Assembly (NCBI GenBank): GCA_030587525.1
Contig: JAUQYW010000509.1
Span: 1-16,797 of the forward strand
DNA length: 16,797 nucleotides
Source: Candidatus Sigynarchaeota archaeon
Lineage (GTDB): Archaea > Asgardarchaeota > Lokiarchaeia > Sigynarchaeales > Sigynarchaeaceae
Direction: 5' to 3'
Made by a program: the position numbers and the translations under genes
Shown here: in pieces, positions 1-12,300 of the stretch
Layout of the letters: every line of letters starts with the position of its first letter
Position numbering within the stretch: position 1 is the stretch's first letter
Notes under the pieces: model-generated
What the model was told of the DNA's origin: nothing
The model's database searches: none
Seen by the model: only the letters and a program-made list of their open reading frames with translations

Positions 1-323
1 CGTCTATGCTCTCCATAGTTGCGCCGTCGCTGAAGAATCGCTTGAATGCCATGATTTCCTCTTGTGTTGCAACAGTGCCTTGGGTGGGGGTCGTGATGCT
101 CGCGGTGAACAAGTTCGCGGAATATAAATCGAGAGAATCTATGATCAAGTCGAAAGTTCCGTCGGGCTTTGTTATGCAGCTTCCATAATACAAGCCGTTG
201 AACGTGATATCAACTTGCTCGCCCGTGTAAGGTTGTGAAAATGAGTCCACGACTGATCCTGTCAACACATCCTTGTAATGCAAGGTTTGGCTCGCGGCAA
301 CGTCTTGCACTGTCACGGTCGTA
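1..323 (-). other. Transthyretin/carboxypeptidase-regulatory-like module (res about 5491-5598, cut by window edge)
   Basis: After VVVDTTVTVQ the sequence reads QTLHYKDVLTGSVVDSFSQP, GEQVDITFNGLYYGSC, ITKPDGTFDLIIDSLDLYS, LFTASI. The order 'G-S-V-V-D-x-x-x-x-P-x-x-G-x-x-V-x-I ... T-x-x-D-G-x-F' is the beta-sandwich pattern of carboxypeptidase-regulatory-like or Ig-like (Big) modules. The reading frame stays open to base 2, so the protein continues beyond the left edge. Confidence 0.6.
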
Positions 324-3300
324 TCCACCACTACATTCACTGTATGAGGATCTTCCACGTTTCCGGCAATGTCACGGGCCCTGTATTCAATGACGAGACG
401 CGTCAATGACGGATATTCCTTCCAGATTTCCTCCAACGATACAGGAATGACCCACGAAGGGCCTGATGCACCGCTCAAAGGCGTGATGGACAGCGATTTC
501 ACGACCTGGTTCTCGTTATCGGGATCTTTAAGGATTATATCGAGCGATCGCACCGTGTTTACTTCGGTGATACCGAAATTGTACGAGGCTTTTCTCGACA
601 CGAGATATTCCGAGCCGGACAATGATGCTGTGTCGTGGCCATTCACCTGGGGGAAGGTGAGCGTCGTCGAAGGCTTCGTGTTGTCCACGATGACTCGTAG
701 CATGTCCGATCCTACGCCGCCATACCAATCCATGGCGACAACCTTGATCGTGTAAGCGGAATTGGGAACCGCCGTGGTATCCCACGGGATTTGGAAGATA
801 TCGTTGACCATAGTGTAATCGATATTATTTGGTGGGGTTGCCCACGTCTGCCCATTATTGGAGCTAAACGATAATGTCACGTTATCGATATGGATCTGAT
901 GCATCTTGACGATCACGCCATATGTTCCACTGATCTCGATCGCTTCTTGCGAGTTCACGAATGCTGAGGCGATCTGGCCATAGCTGCCTGCATTAGCATC
1001 GAGCTGCATCCAGAAACGCGATGCGCTCAAGTCATCGCCCGCCGAGAACCCCCGTGAAAAATCTTCCGCGTCATCCAGCCAGCTGGCCCGGATCGCAGCA
1101 ATCGACGTGTCAGCCAACGAGATGAACCGGATTGATGCGATACCGAAGGAATCGAGGGGTATCGTCGTTCCCGTGGTGAAGGATCCGCTCGGAACTATGA
1201 TGCTCATCATTCCAGGAGAAAGAATAGATAACGAAACGTGGAACCACGTGTTTGCAGGTACTTCCCGCCCCTCGCCCGAGATTCCCATGACCTTGTACAA
1301 GGCGGGATTAGCGACGTGCACAAATTTCACCAAACCAACCTCGTTTCTTAACCCATTCTCCAGGATCGCGGTGAACATATCTCCCGGGACGGTGGATGCC
1401 GCGTCGGGCAGCTTTATATCGAATTCGATGCTTCCCGTGGTGCCGGATGACGATGAGCGGCCGAAGATCATCCGGTAATCAGCGGGACCGGTTTCTGTTG
1501 TCGCGTGGAACTGAGCGTGCGTCGTGTACAAGCAAGCCGTGTCTGCGACGATCTTGGGTTCAGGTCCGCCCGAGTCGACGAATAATTCCTGGTACAATGC
1601 GCCGCCGGAGAACAGCGATTCGGGTGGAGGGGCAGTCAAGACCGGCGTGAGCTGGTCATCGGGGACGGTGAATCCTTGCAGCTTGAACCTGTAGACGCGG
1701 TCTGTGCTTTCCGACCTCGCGTATAGACCGCTATCTAACAGCACGTCCCTCACGCCATCACCATCGACATCATAAAACTGGACCGATGCACCAGTATTCC
1801 GGGTGGATACCTGGGTCGATTCCCACGAGCTGGTCGTCTGGATGATGTCGAGCTTTTGGAGCGAGAAACTTTGCTCGATGTTTATCGGCATGGGCCTGAA
1901 GTTGACCACGCGCAACCGTGACTTGATCTTGCCACGAATGATATAGGTGCTGGGAAGGCCATACACGGGCGCTAAGTAATTGGACACCCCCGTCTTGATA
2001 TCGAGCTTGTTGTCGAATTGGCTCAAGTCCACGACGCCGACATTCCCCAGCCAGCTGCAAGCTATCTTATCGATGTAAAAACCACGGCTGCAGCCTTGCG
2101 GCGAGATGAATGCCAGGCTGCGAATCGGGCCGCTCCACGTTCCCAGGGCCTTGAAATGCTCGCCGGCATCGGTGTAAAGGATATTATTCACCCGCACGTC
2201 ATATGAGTTTACGCCGGTCGTTCCAATCTCTATCGTGACCGGGATTCCTGGTTCGAAGCTCGTAATATATCGATATTCGAAGCTTGCTGGACTGATGAGG
2301 TCAGTCGCGTAGATGTTCCACCGCGGCAAGACCGGGTCGATGCCGAGCGTGATCCGGATGTCATCGCTAGTTTCCGTGGTCACCGCAGCATCGGACAGCG
2401 AGAACACGATCTCGTCGTAGTGGCCATTCCATGTGCCAAGCGTGTCGAGCTTGAACGTGAATTCGACCGAATAGTTATGAGCCGCGTCAGGTATGACTGG
2501 CGTTGCCGGGAAATTGAAAGTCATCACCCCGCGCTCGGTGCTACTATCCACGATCGATGCCCACGCATCGGTGATGCCGCCAACAGTCAATTCCTGAACT
2601 CTTAAAGCCATGCCACTCCCGGTAAGGCTCCAGCTGTCCATGAGATCCACGGAATCGGATAGCAACACGCTGTTGAGGGGGTAGGAGCTGAAGTCTTCGG
2701 CGATCTCTTTTCGTGGGTAAAGCTCGATCCATTGCTGGCTGGACATGCGCACTTTCCCATCACTGATCACTGAAATCGTGCCTGATGGGACACCAAACGA
2801 CGATTGCCCCAACCCGTTCGGGATCACACGGCCAAGGTTGTCCTTGATCGTGACCACGGGTTGCCCGCAAAAATCGAACTCCAGTGAATCGAGATCATTG
2901 ATGTTCCCGACGGTGATAGGAATCGAGAAGGCTTGCTCCCAATCATGATTGGCCACCGAGCCGGAATGCGTGTTCACGAGAGAGTTGATGTGCAAGTCTT
3001 GAACATACAGCGAAAGCTTGAAGCCCTGGATGTTTGCTGCATCGAAGGAGAGCTTCAGGTCCTTTGCAGAATAATCGAGGTATATCCTTGCTTTTACTTT
3101 CCCGTCACCACTAATGAGTGCCGAGACCGGGACGTTGCCGTACCCGGCATAGTACATGAATTGCAGCGGCGGGATAACTCGGGAGTATTCCAGGTTCTGC
3201 CAGTTTGGATCATCTTCCGCGTTGCTCACCGTGTTCATCCACGTGTTTATCCAAGCATCTTGCTGCCAATTATACACCTGGAAGATGCTCGCGGTTCCCG

Positions 3301-6300
3301 CCGCGTTGCCCTTCAAGAAAGCATACAAGCCCTCGCCGCCGACGCCCCGGTAGGAATAGGTGCCGGATTCCCGCACCGTGAACTTGAGATCGATGCTGTC
3401 ATCGAACACCCACACTCCTGCTTGCATGGTCGAAACACAGCCTGATTCATATGCACGAACCAGGCCAGCATCGCTCTTTGCAGCGAGGTGAATCCCGGCT
3501 GTTTCTACCGAAAAGGCATACGCGCAGTTCGGCGTGACGCGCAAGTTGATGCCCTCGATGAAGATCCGGTTAGCTATCGCAGCCGGACTATTGGGTACTG
3601 CATCGACCAAGTCTTTGATGTTGCGTTCATACAATGCTGTTCCCCAAGGAACAGGCGGGAGCCCGTTTTTGATCCGGCTCTCGTAATTCAACCCGGCGTC
3701 CGTCTCGTAGATCTTGAACCACACGTCCGACACAGTCGCGTCCATCCACGAGATCCACATGCAAATGCTCTCGATGACGGATTCCTGGACTACGAAAGAC
3801 TGGGCGATGCGCGGGACTGTTAATGACGTGGCCACGGAGGCTTCCGCCTGCGAACCTTCAACAATACCCGATATCCTCGCCAACCCGTCGCCTTTCCAAT
3901 ATGCCGTGTCGAAATTCGTGACCATATCAAACACGAGATACTCCGGGTTCGGCGGTGCATCGAACACGAATTCCTTCGAGATCACGTCCTCGGAGCGACC
4001 CGTGCTGCCCGGGCAAGCGATCCTTGCACTTGCTCTTGATGATAGCTCCACTTCCAAGTGCGACCATGCATCGAGGTCCTCATAATCCGGATAAAGCTTC
4101 TGCTCGTCCTCCCACGTGCCAGTCATTGACGCGACTACCTTGAACGTCCGCACCGCGCCCGTGGACCATATATTCTTGGAATTGCCATTCATATTCACGG
4201 GCAAGAACGGCTGCAAATCCACCGGGGTATCGATCGCCGTCTTGGTCAGATACAATATCCCGTTACTGGTGCCCGTGCCAGTGAGCCATATCTTCCGGGG
4301 CGCTGCATAATGCTTGTGGGGGATGGCATTCTCGGAACCGGGGACGGGGATGATTAACTTGCCGTTGAGGCCGATCACGGGCGTAATCGCCCGCACGGGT
4401 TCCACGTACGAGGTCTCGGGATATAATTCGTATAATGACAAGGCAATGGTGCAAGACCTGATTGAATTCACGTTCACGTGGGGAACGCGGACGGTCGCCG
4501 TCATGGACGTGATATCCTCTTGAACAGTGAACATGTATGATTGCCACGGAACGATCGACATACCTTGTTGTCCCGGATTAAGCTGGTCATAGCTTGCTTG
4601 GCCGGCACTCCAGTCATATGGCGTGTTCGAGTCAACATCGTTCCTGCGATAGGCATGGCTACCAAAGGCCATCATCGCCGCCTCTGGCCACGCGTCGACC
4701 GGCACGGGAAGGGCACCACTGCCTGGTGCGTGCGAAATGTCCTTCCCCTCGAAAACATCAACAACACAACCACTCGCGTCCACGAGCCAGACCTGGCTCG
4801 CATCGATGCCGAGATTGAGTGAGGGGAATTCTATCACCCTCGTGCTGCCGTGAGGCAAGATCCCCCTTGACCACGCAGGCACGATGAGGTTGCGAACTGG
4901 ATCGTTGTTGCCAATGAACAAGTACCAGCCATCCGTCTGCGCGTCGGGACCATAATTGTAAAGCTCCACCCATGCCGTGGGGTCGCTCGACGCCAAGTAA
5001 ATCTCGTTCATGACGACTCCTTGGGGCCCCAGGATTGCAGCGGGTTCATACTCGATGGTCGCATTTGACGTTGCAACGGAACTGGTTAAAATCGGTGCTT
5101 GATGCGTCACCTTCGTTAGCATGCAATGTAACCGGGCATTCTGGATCGTGAACGACACGCGCTTGGCCGCCGCCCCGAATTCTGCCAGATCGGTCGTCAT
5201 GCCATTCCTCGCGTTATACGCGCCACACGTCAGGATTTTCCAATCGATCATAGCTGATATCCGAAGTTTCATACCGCCTCCTGGAACTCCCGCGAGCACT
5301 CCCATGTACTTCTTAAACGATGTTTCTGGAGGACTGAATTGCCAGTGCCGTAGTGATGATCCTAGTGAATGTATATCGGTCTTTCTTTCAATTTCTTCCC
5401 AGGTCTTGGTCAAGTGATTGTACGCAGTCAATACGAGCGTGATCATGGGCGTAACTGGGCCACTGTAATCCGCGGCATCGCTCAAGCGAACCGAGCCCGT
5501 GCCCAGCGTCCTATAATCCAAGAACCGCGACACGAGGGAATAATCAAAGTCCACGCTGAGACTGGTCATTTCGTTATAGGTGTTCCAGAACACGGGCTGT
5601 TCAGGGCCGCCCGACCAGTCGAGGAGCCAATTGATGTCCTCGGGCACTTGAAAACCGAGGTCCATCGTCGTGACACTGTTATCGATGTCGGTGCTCGAGG
5701 TGATTGGCAAGATCTCCAGCTCCTTGCACGTGAAAAGTTGTCTGAACATAACCGTGTTGTATGCATTCAAGTGGCCATCGGCACCCTTTGCCACGTATGA
5801 AATGCCGTCGTGCTGGTAATACGGCGTGACGTCGTCCTCGTTATATTTCACATCTACTTTATTATCGAATGTGAATTTGAACTTAATAATGCCATTGTCT
5901 GAAAAATCATATACAAAAGTATCTTGTGGTACCGAAGGTGAATATAAATTAAAGTCAAATTCCATTCTTAATCTATATTCACCATCAAACTCATCGTCAA
6001 TTAATATGCTAGACACGGGATTATATCCAATATAATTAAACAATTCGGTCGCTCTCAACCACCTAAAATTTTCATTGCCTGCTCCAAATCTTCGGCACCA
6101 AAGCATCAAATGTTTCATCACATCAGACATTGAGATCGAATCTATCGGATTATGAATGCTGACTTGAAATTCATCAAGGATCGTGTTGACCTGGGTAGTG
6201 CCTCCAGCCTGAATACCAGGAAGGGTTGATCCACCACCTTCCGACCCGAATCCTTGTAACCATGTGCTGGTCGTGAGGTCAATCGTTGTCCCGTATTGGT

Positions 6301-9300
6301 TCTGTCCTAGCATGGCAAGAGATCGCGTGTAGGAGCCATAACCATAGCTCACCTGGCTTTTCAGATTGAATTGGGCGTTCACGATGATCTTGCTGGTCGT
6401 CGATGAATGCCCGCTTGCATCGATGGTGAATGCCGGTGTCTCGAAGGCATAGCTTGTCTCTGATATTTTACCGGCTCCATCTGCTTGGTTATAAGACGCA
6501 TTTGGATCCTTGATCTCGAAATATGCGGATTTGATGAGTAAAACAATCCGACCAGACAAAAGACTTGTCATCCCTGCGGGTAATACAAGATCATAACTAG
6601 CTGCATTCACAAAGAGGAAAGCTTTCGACCAATCATATTGCACGCCATCGTAAAAGATCCCAGTTGCATCTTTAATGATCTTCACCGAGATATCGCCGAC
6701 GCCTGATGCTAAGATGTGCTTGAATTCATTCTTCGAGATGAGGATGGACACTTCATTACCTCCATCGAGTAAATCAGAATCCAAGGGATGGTGGGTATCA
6801 CCTCCATTATCCCACAATAGTTCTTTTAAACCAGATAATGGTGTAACCAATGGACCAAATGATGCTTGCATTGGTACCCGAATCCATTCTGGAATTAAAA
6901 CACCTTGCCAATTTATCTTCAAGGCCGCAAATGCGATTGCATTTATCTTGAACGTGATGGTTGCATCGTCGGGGAGTAAATCGGGTTCGATCCGGTCGTT
7001 CAAGTCGAAATTGAGGCTCGCAGTAAATTCACGATAGACTGAAAATTCATTGGAGGAAATGTCCACAGATTCTCGGGTGAAGATTTCGACATTCTTTCCA
7101 TCTTGGATGTTATCAGGAATCGAGTTGGTCCCTCGCCCAGCTGTGCCAGCTTGATCGTTGTACGATGTGCAGCCGACGTTCGGTAAATCGGTGCTTGAAT
7201 ATCCATGGCCAGCGCCAGGGCTGTAAACGTAATATTTGGAAATGGGGTTAAAATAGAACGCGCTGCTGGCCGTTAAATCCGTGTCAACGTTGCCGTCGAG
7301 GAGCTTCACCACGTCGGCATCGTGCTGCAAGATTTCGAACATAAGATCCTGGTCGGGTCCCTTGTTCCAGAAAGAACCGGTTTTTCCGAGTATCATTCCC
7401 CCAGCATATTGATCGGGGGAACACATCATCCCCATCTTGGCATATGGATCGGATGACACGGCTTCGAGCGTCACGGCGTATTTTTTCCCTGGAACCAGGT
7501 CCATGATAGCCGGTGTCCCGCGCGAGATGTCGATGGTGAACCATTGCATGGAGGAATAGGATATCCATTCCGATCGCGGTATCGAGGTTGACCACATGCT
7601 CGTGGGAAGGGGTAATTCGACAGCATCGAGCCCACGGATTTTTACGGAGATGCTGGTCACGGACGTTGCCGAGCCACACGGCATTACCCGGATGGCACTA
7701 GCGGTCGTGCCCGATGCCGTGAACACTTGCCCGAAGCCGCATTGACTCCAACTGGCGATATTATTGGACCTGCATTCGGTGTTCCCGGGATTTCGCATTG
7801 CATCTGTGAGGATTTCGAAAACCAGGTCCTCGGCTAAGTGACTGCCTACCGGACTCCAGCTCGAACCGTCTTTCGCGATCATGTATCCTACCGGATAATT
7901 GTTGATGTCTTGCCCGCGATAGATCCCCACCTTTTTCGCTGATTCCGCGCCAGCAATCACCAGAGCATACTGGGAACCCGGCAAGAGGCTCGATACAGCG
8001 GGATTCGCGGGAACGAGTAGCATAGTACCCCTCGCGCTATTCCAGCTCGCGATCGGCACGAATGCCAGCCGCTGCAACATCGAACCAGTGGGCAAGCCGT
8101 CGGAACCGACGCGATAGATCGCGACATCAATCGATGATGCTTGCTCGGTCGTGAGGATCTGGTAAGGCTTGATCTTGATGCCAGTGATCATAGAACCGGT
8201 CATCGTGAACACTTGGCCGAACGCCGTCGCGGAACTGCCCGTTTCAGTTAGGGAATCAATGCAGCGTGGGTTGTCCTGGCACTCCACAGCGACCGGGAAC
8301 CCGGCAGCGTAATCGGACGGGCTGTTCCCGTAACTTGGGGTCGATTCAAATGCCATGCACAAGTCGTAGCGGTACGTCTTGACCGCCGTGCTCGGCGGCT
8401 GCGGTGACACCGCGACCGGGATGGAATACCCTATCAAAGCCTCGCCGGTATTGAACATGACGTGCCCCGAAGTATCCATGTAATAACCCCATTCCTTGCT
8501 TACCATCTTCAACCCGATAAGTGGGATGGTGGTTTGGGATGGGTTTGCCTTAATTGCCTTGAACACGATCGCATATCGTTGACCGACGTTCAAGCCGGAA
8601 ACGCCGAGGAAAACCCGTTGTAATCCATTGTTGTAATCCCAATACGATGCTGTATAGGGGGAAACAAAACCGCCTAATGATGCACCGCTCGGGTGATCTT
8701 CCGCGGTGATCGCGTAGACGAGCACGCTCACTTGCCCCGGTGCTTTCGCGCTATCCGCCACGACTTCAGGCGGCAAGAACGGGCGAACCCAGATGTTCCC
8801 GATCGAAGTCGCCGTGACCGTGAACACTTGAACGATCTGGTTGCCGACGATATTGCTCCGATAACTTGAAAGAACGTTCAATGTGTTGAGAGCTTCTATT
8901 CCACTCGTCACGCCCTGACTACCAGTACTCAAGTACTGGTTGCGATACACGGATAGCTCGGTCGACGGAGAAGTGGCTTGCTGCTGGAACCCGAGTTCCC
9001 CGGGTCGGCTGATCACGTAGGCGTCGGAAGTCCCGGGATTCGTGTACCGCGCGTCGGTGATGCGAAGGTCGCGGAATGCGCCGTAACTGTAACCTTCGGC
9101 CATTATCGCGCCGTCGGATGAGGAAGTCGATGTCGACGAAGAAACAACGCTGTCACCGGAGATCTCGGTTACCGGCAATGAGCCCTCGGCAATCGAAGAC
9201 CGCGTGATGTCGAACACGCCGTCCTGGACATCATACACGGTACCCGCGATCGTGATCGACGGGGTGATGACAGTCTCGGCCTTTCCTTGCTTCAGTTCGT

Positions 9301-12300
9301 AATCGAACACGCCCTGGCTTGTGGAGACGACGACATCGTCGCGTATATCGATGGACCCGAAATTCACGACCGATGCATAATCAGAAATGATGGATGATGA
9401 CCACGCCACGCTAGATCCCGCACTGGTCCATTCATAGCACGCGAGGGACGATGCAGTCCGCGCCGCGGATCGGATGGCGACGACGAGCTCGTTCCTGCCG
9501 TCGGCATCGACATTCCCACCCCGGATGGTGGAGACACTGGAAATTTCATGATCGATCACGTGCATCTGCCGGCCGTCGTCGATGTAACCTACCATCGCCC
9601 CGGTCGAGAAAAACACGAGCCGCGGCGCGTTCTCGTTGACCGCGAGCGGCATGATGTCCATGCCCGTGACTGTCTCGCCCAGCAAACCGGTATCAATGAT
9701 CGTGACGTGATCCGGGTTATTCACGAACGTCCCATCCAGATTCGGCCCTGGTTGCCACGAGAAGATGGCCGTCTCCCCCGTCGTCTTGCTTGCCCCAACG
9801 TGGAGGGTGCAGCTGCCATCATCGAACGAGAATTGCATTGCTCGGTCAAATGATGCAGGCGCGAACTTGGTTGCCAAGGAAGCTGACTTGATGGTGTAGG
9901 TTGTTGTATAATCAAGGACGTACAGCGTCGATGGAGAGAGCATCACGAGCTCGTCCTTGTAATCGCCATCGCAATCAACGACTTGCCAATCGATGATCCT
10001 CGTCGTTTCTGGTAAAGCGTTTGCGATGAGGATCGCTTGCAGCCATGCCCCGCCATCTTTTTTCAAGCCGAACACTTGTCCCTTGCTCGCTGCCGTGGGT
10101 GCTTGCACCAGGAGGACTTCCGCTCCCGGTTGATCATCGAATTCACCGGCAAACGCTTGCAAGATGATGTTTGATGGCAAGATGGAGTTCACACCAGGTG
10201 CCATGTACATGCTGGTGTCGATCGGAATGAATTTGCTACCGCTCAAGGCAGAAATGCTGGAGGTATCCCATATTATGCTGTAGGAAATCGGTAAAATTCC
10301 GTTATACGAAAGTGTCGACGACGCCCCCACGAAGATGTACGGGATCTCCTCGTTGCTACCATAAATGTTCGGGGAATACCAGAGGCCCACCTGGAATTTC
10401 TGCCCGGATGGCAAGCCGGATACGGAGATGGTACCATCGGTCTCGACGGGGCTGCCGATGACCATTCCGTTTCGCATGATCGTGCTCGTGCTGAATTGCG
10501 GGGCGAATATAACATTATCAACATGGATCGTTGCGGCATTGCCGAGCGTGTCAGCCACGACGGCATAGATCGACGCGGACACGGTCGAATCGATGCGGAG
10601 GGCATATTCCCACGTGCTCGCAACACGGGTAGCTTTGCCCAGGTAAAAGCCGCCTGCTTGCGGGTCGCCGAGGTACAGCGTCACGCTGGCGATGTTATCC
10701 CGGATGTTATCATAACAATCCAGCACGATCCTTGCTTCACTTCCGACAAGAATGGAGTCGTTCGATGGCGTCAAGAAACTCGCTTGCGGCGCTGTCGTGT
10801 CGTGAATGACCGTGTAATTGGCCCGGAACGTGCCTCCAGCCGAGATGATTGCCACGGCAAGCGTGTAATTTGCCGAAAAGCCCACGGGGATCTGGATCGA
10901 CCCGGCCACGCTTGCATTGTTGATGCCCAGGGCGCGTGCCCACCGTGCTGCCACGTTATAATCGGCGTCGATCAAGTCAACGTCGATGCGATCCACGACT
11001 GACCAACCATCGTGGCAATCGATCGTGAAGGAGACGAGGCTACTCGTTAAAACCGCATCGAGCTCGTTCTTGTAACCGGTCAAGTTGATGGCATCGAGTA
11101 CCGGCGGTGTATTATCCACCAGGATGAGATGATCGTGTGCATTTTTCCGTGTATTGCCGGCGATGTCCATGGCTTGGAACGATATGACGTGGTAACCATC
11201 GGGGATGAAAGCATTGCCTGTCCAGACAAATTGCCCGCTCGCATCGAGATAGCCTTCGGTGGCTATCGATCGCAAGTTGCCATCAAGTTTCATCGTGTAG
11301 GTGACCGGCCCGCAATTATCTATCGCTTTCATGGCAATGCCTCTGGAAACCCGCGAATAATTGGCAATGACAGGCTCCACCGTGAAGATTGGTGGTACGG
11401 TATCGATGATGAAGGTGGCGGGCATCATTGTCGAGGAAAATGCTGAAATCGGGATTATCGAAGCGTTCTGGTTCTGCAAGATGGTCATCCCGAGCTTGTA
11501 CGCGCCGTCGGGAAGCCCACAGATAGATGTCTCCCACGTCGATGATCGGTTTTCATCACTCCCACTGCCAGTAAAGACCCACGAGCCAGAATCATTTCGC
11601 CACAGATTGAACGTGATCGTGGAAATATCCGTCTCGGTAACGTTCAAGCGGACGTTCAAGGTGCGGTTCACGCCGGAGACCGCGTAATACCCTCCATCGC
11701 GGATATTGCATTGATACTGCCGGGAGATGAAGACGGGGATAGTTGTGGTGTTCACGTTCAGCGCCGTGTCCACGACGCGAGCATGGATCATGTGCCATCC
11801 ATTGCCTCCGAAATCGTGGCCGATGGTTTCGAGGTGATAGTTCGTTGTGCTGGAGTAGACCTTGCCGAGCAATCGCCGGGTCACCGCATAATCGGGGATT
11901 CCGAACGGGCCAGGTTCACCATCCCAGAATTCCACGAGCAAGGTGTCGGTCTCGTTGACGAGCAAATCGACGATGATTCTCTCGCCCCAGGCTATCGATG
12001 ACGCGAGATTTGCAACGTGGAACTGGGAAGGAACCGTCGTGTCATTCGAGACCACGAGCATGAATCCGCTCGATCGGGTATCGGCATTTCCCCATATATC
12101 TGCCACGGAGACGCGGATGTCATATGCAGGATACGCGGCAAGCTGGCTCGTCAACATGGTCCACGTGGTGTTGAAATGATGGCCCGAACAAGTAACCGGC
12201 GACGGGCAAGCACTCCATGAAGTATCATATCGCTGCTTGTACTCGACCAGCATCGATGAGATGTTCACGTCATCGTGCCGGGAATAGATCTTGATCGGCA

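Noticed and set aside
2252..2284. Direct repeat ttcgaagct at 2252-2260 and 2276-2284
   Set aside because: It codes the peptide S-F-E twice in one beta-strand region; too short and isolated to be a repeat element or attachment site.
2933..3445. Longest complete plus-strand ORF (170 codons)
   Set aside because: It lies antisense to the giant frame, has no domain-like pattern and is Arg/His/Val-rich in the way typical of a shadow frame opposite a GC-rich gene.
7284..7679. Minus-strand ORF of 131 codons in another frame
   Set aside because: It overlaps anchor-R copy 3, whose frame carries the conserved motifs; the alternative product is rich in Arg, His and Trp with no recognisable feature.
8921..8940. 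Near-perfect palindrome (9-base arms accagtact/agtactggt around two bases)
   Set aside because: It is within the coding frame (residues Q-Y-L-S-T-G) and one 9-base inverted repeat in 16.8 kb is not far from chance; no run of T follows and no gene end is near, so it is not called a terminator or operator.
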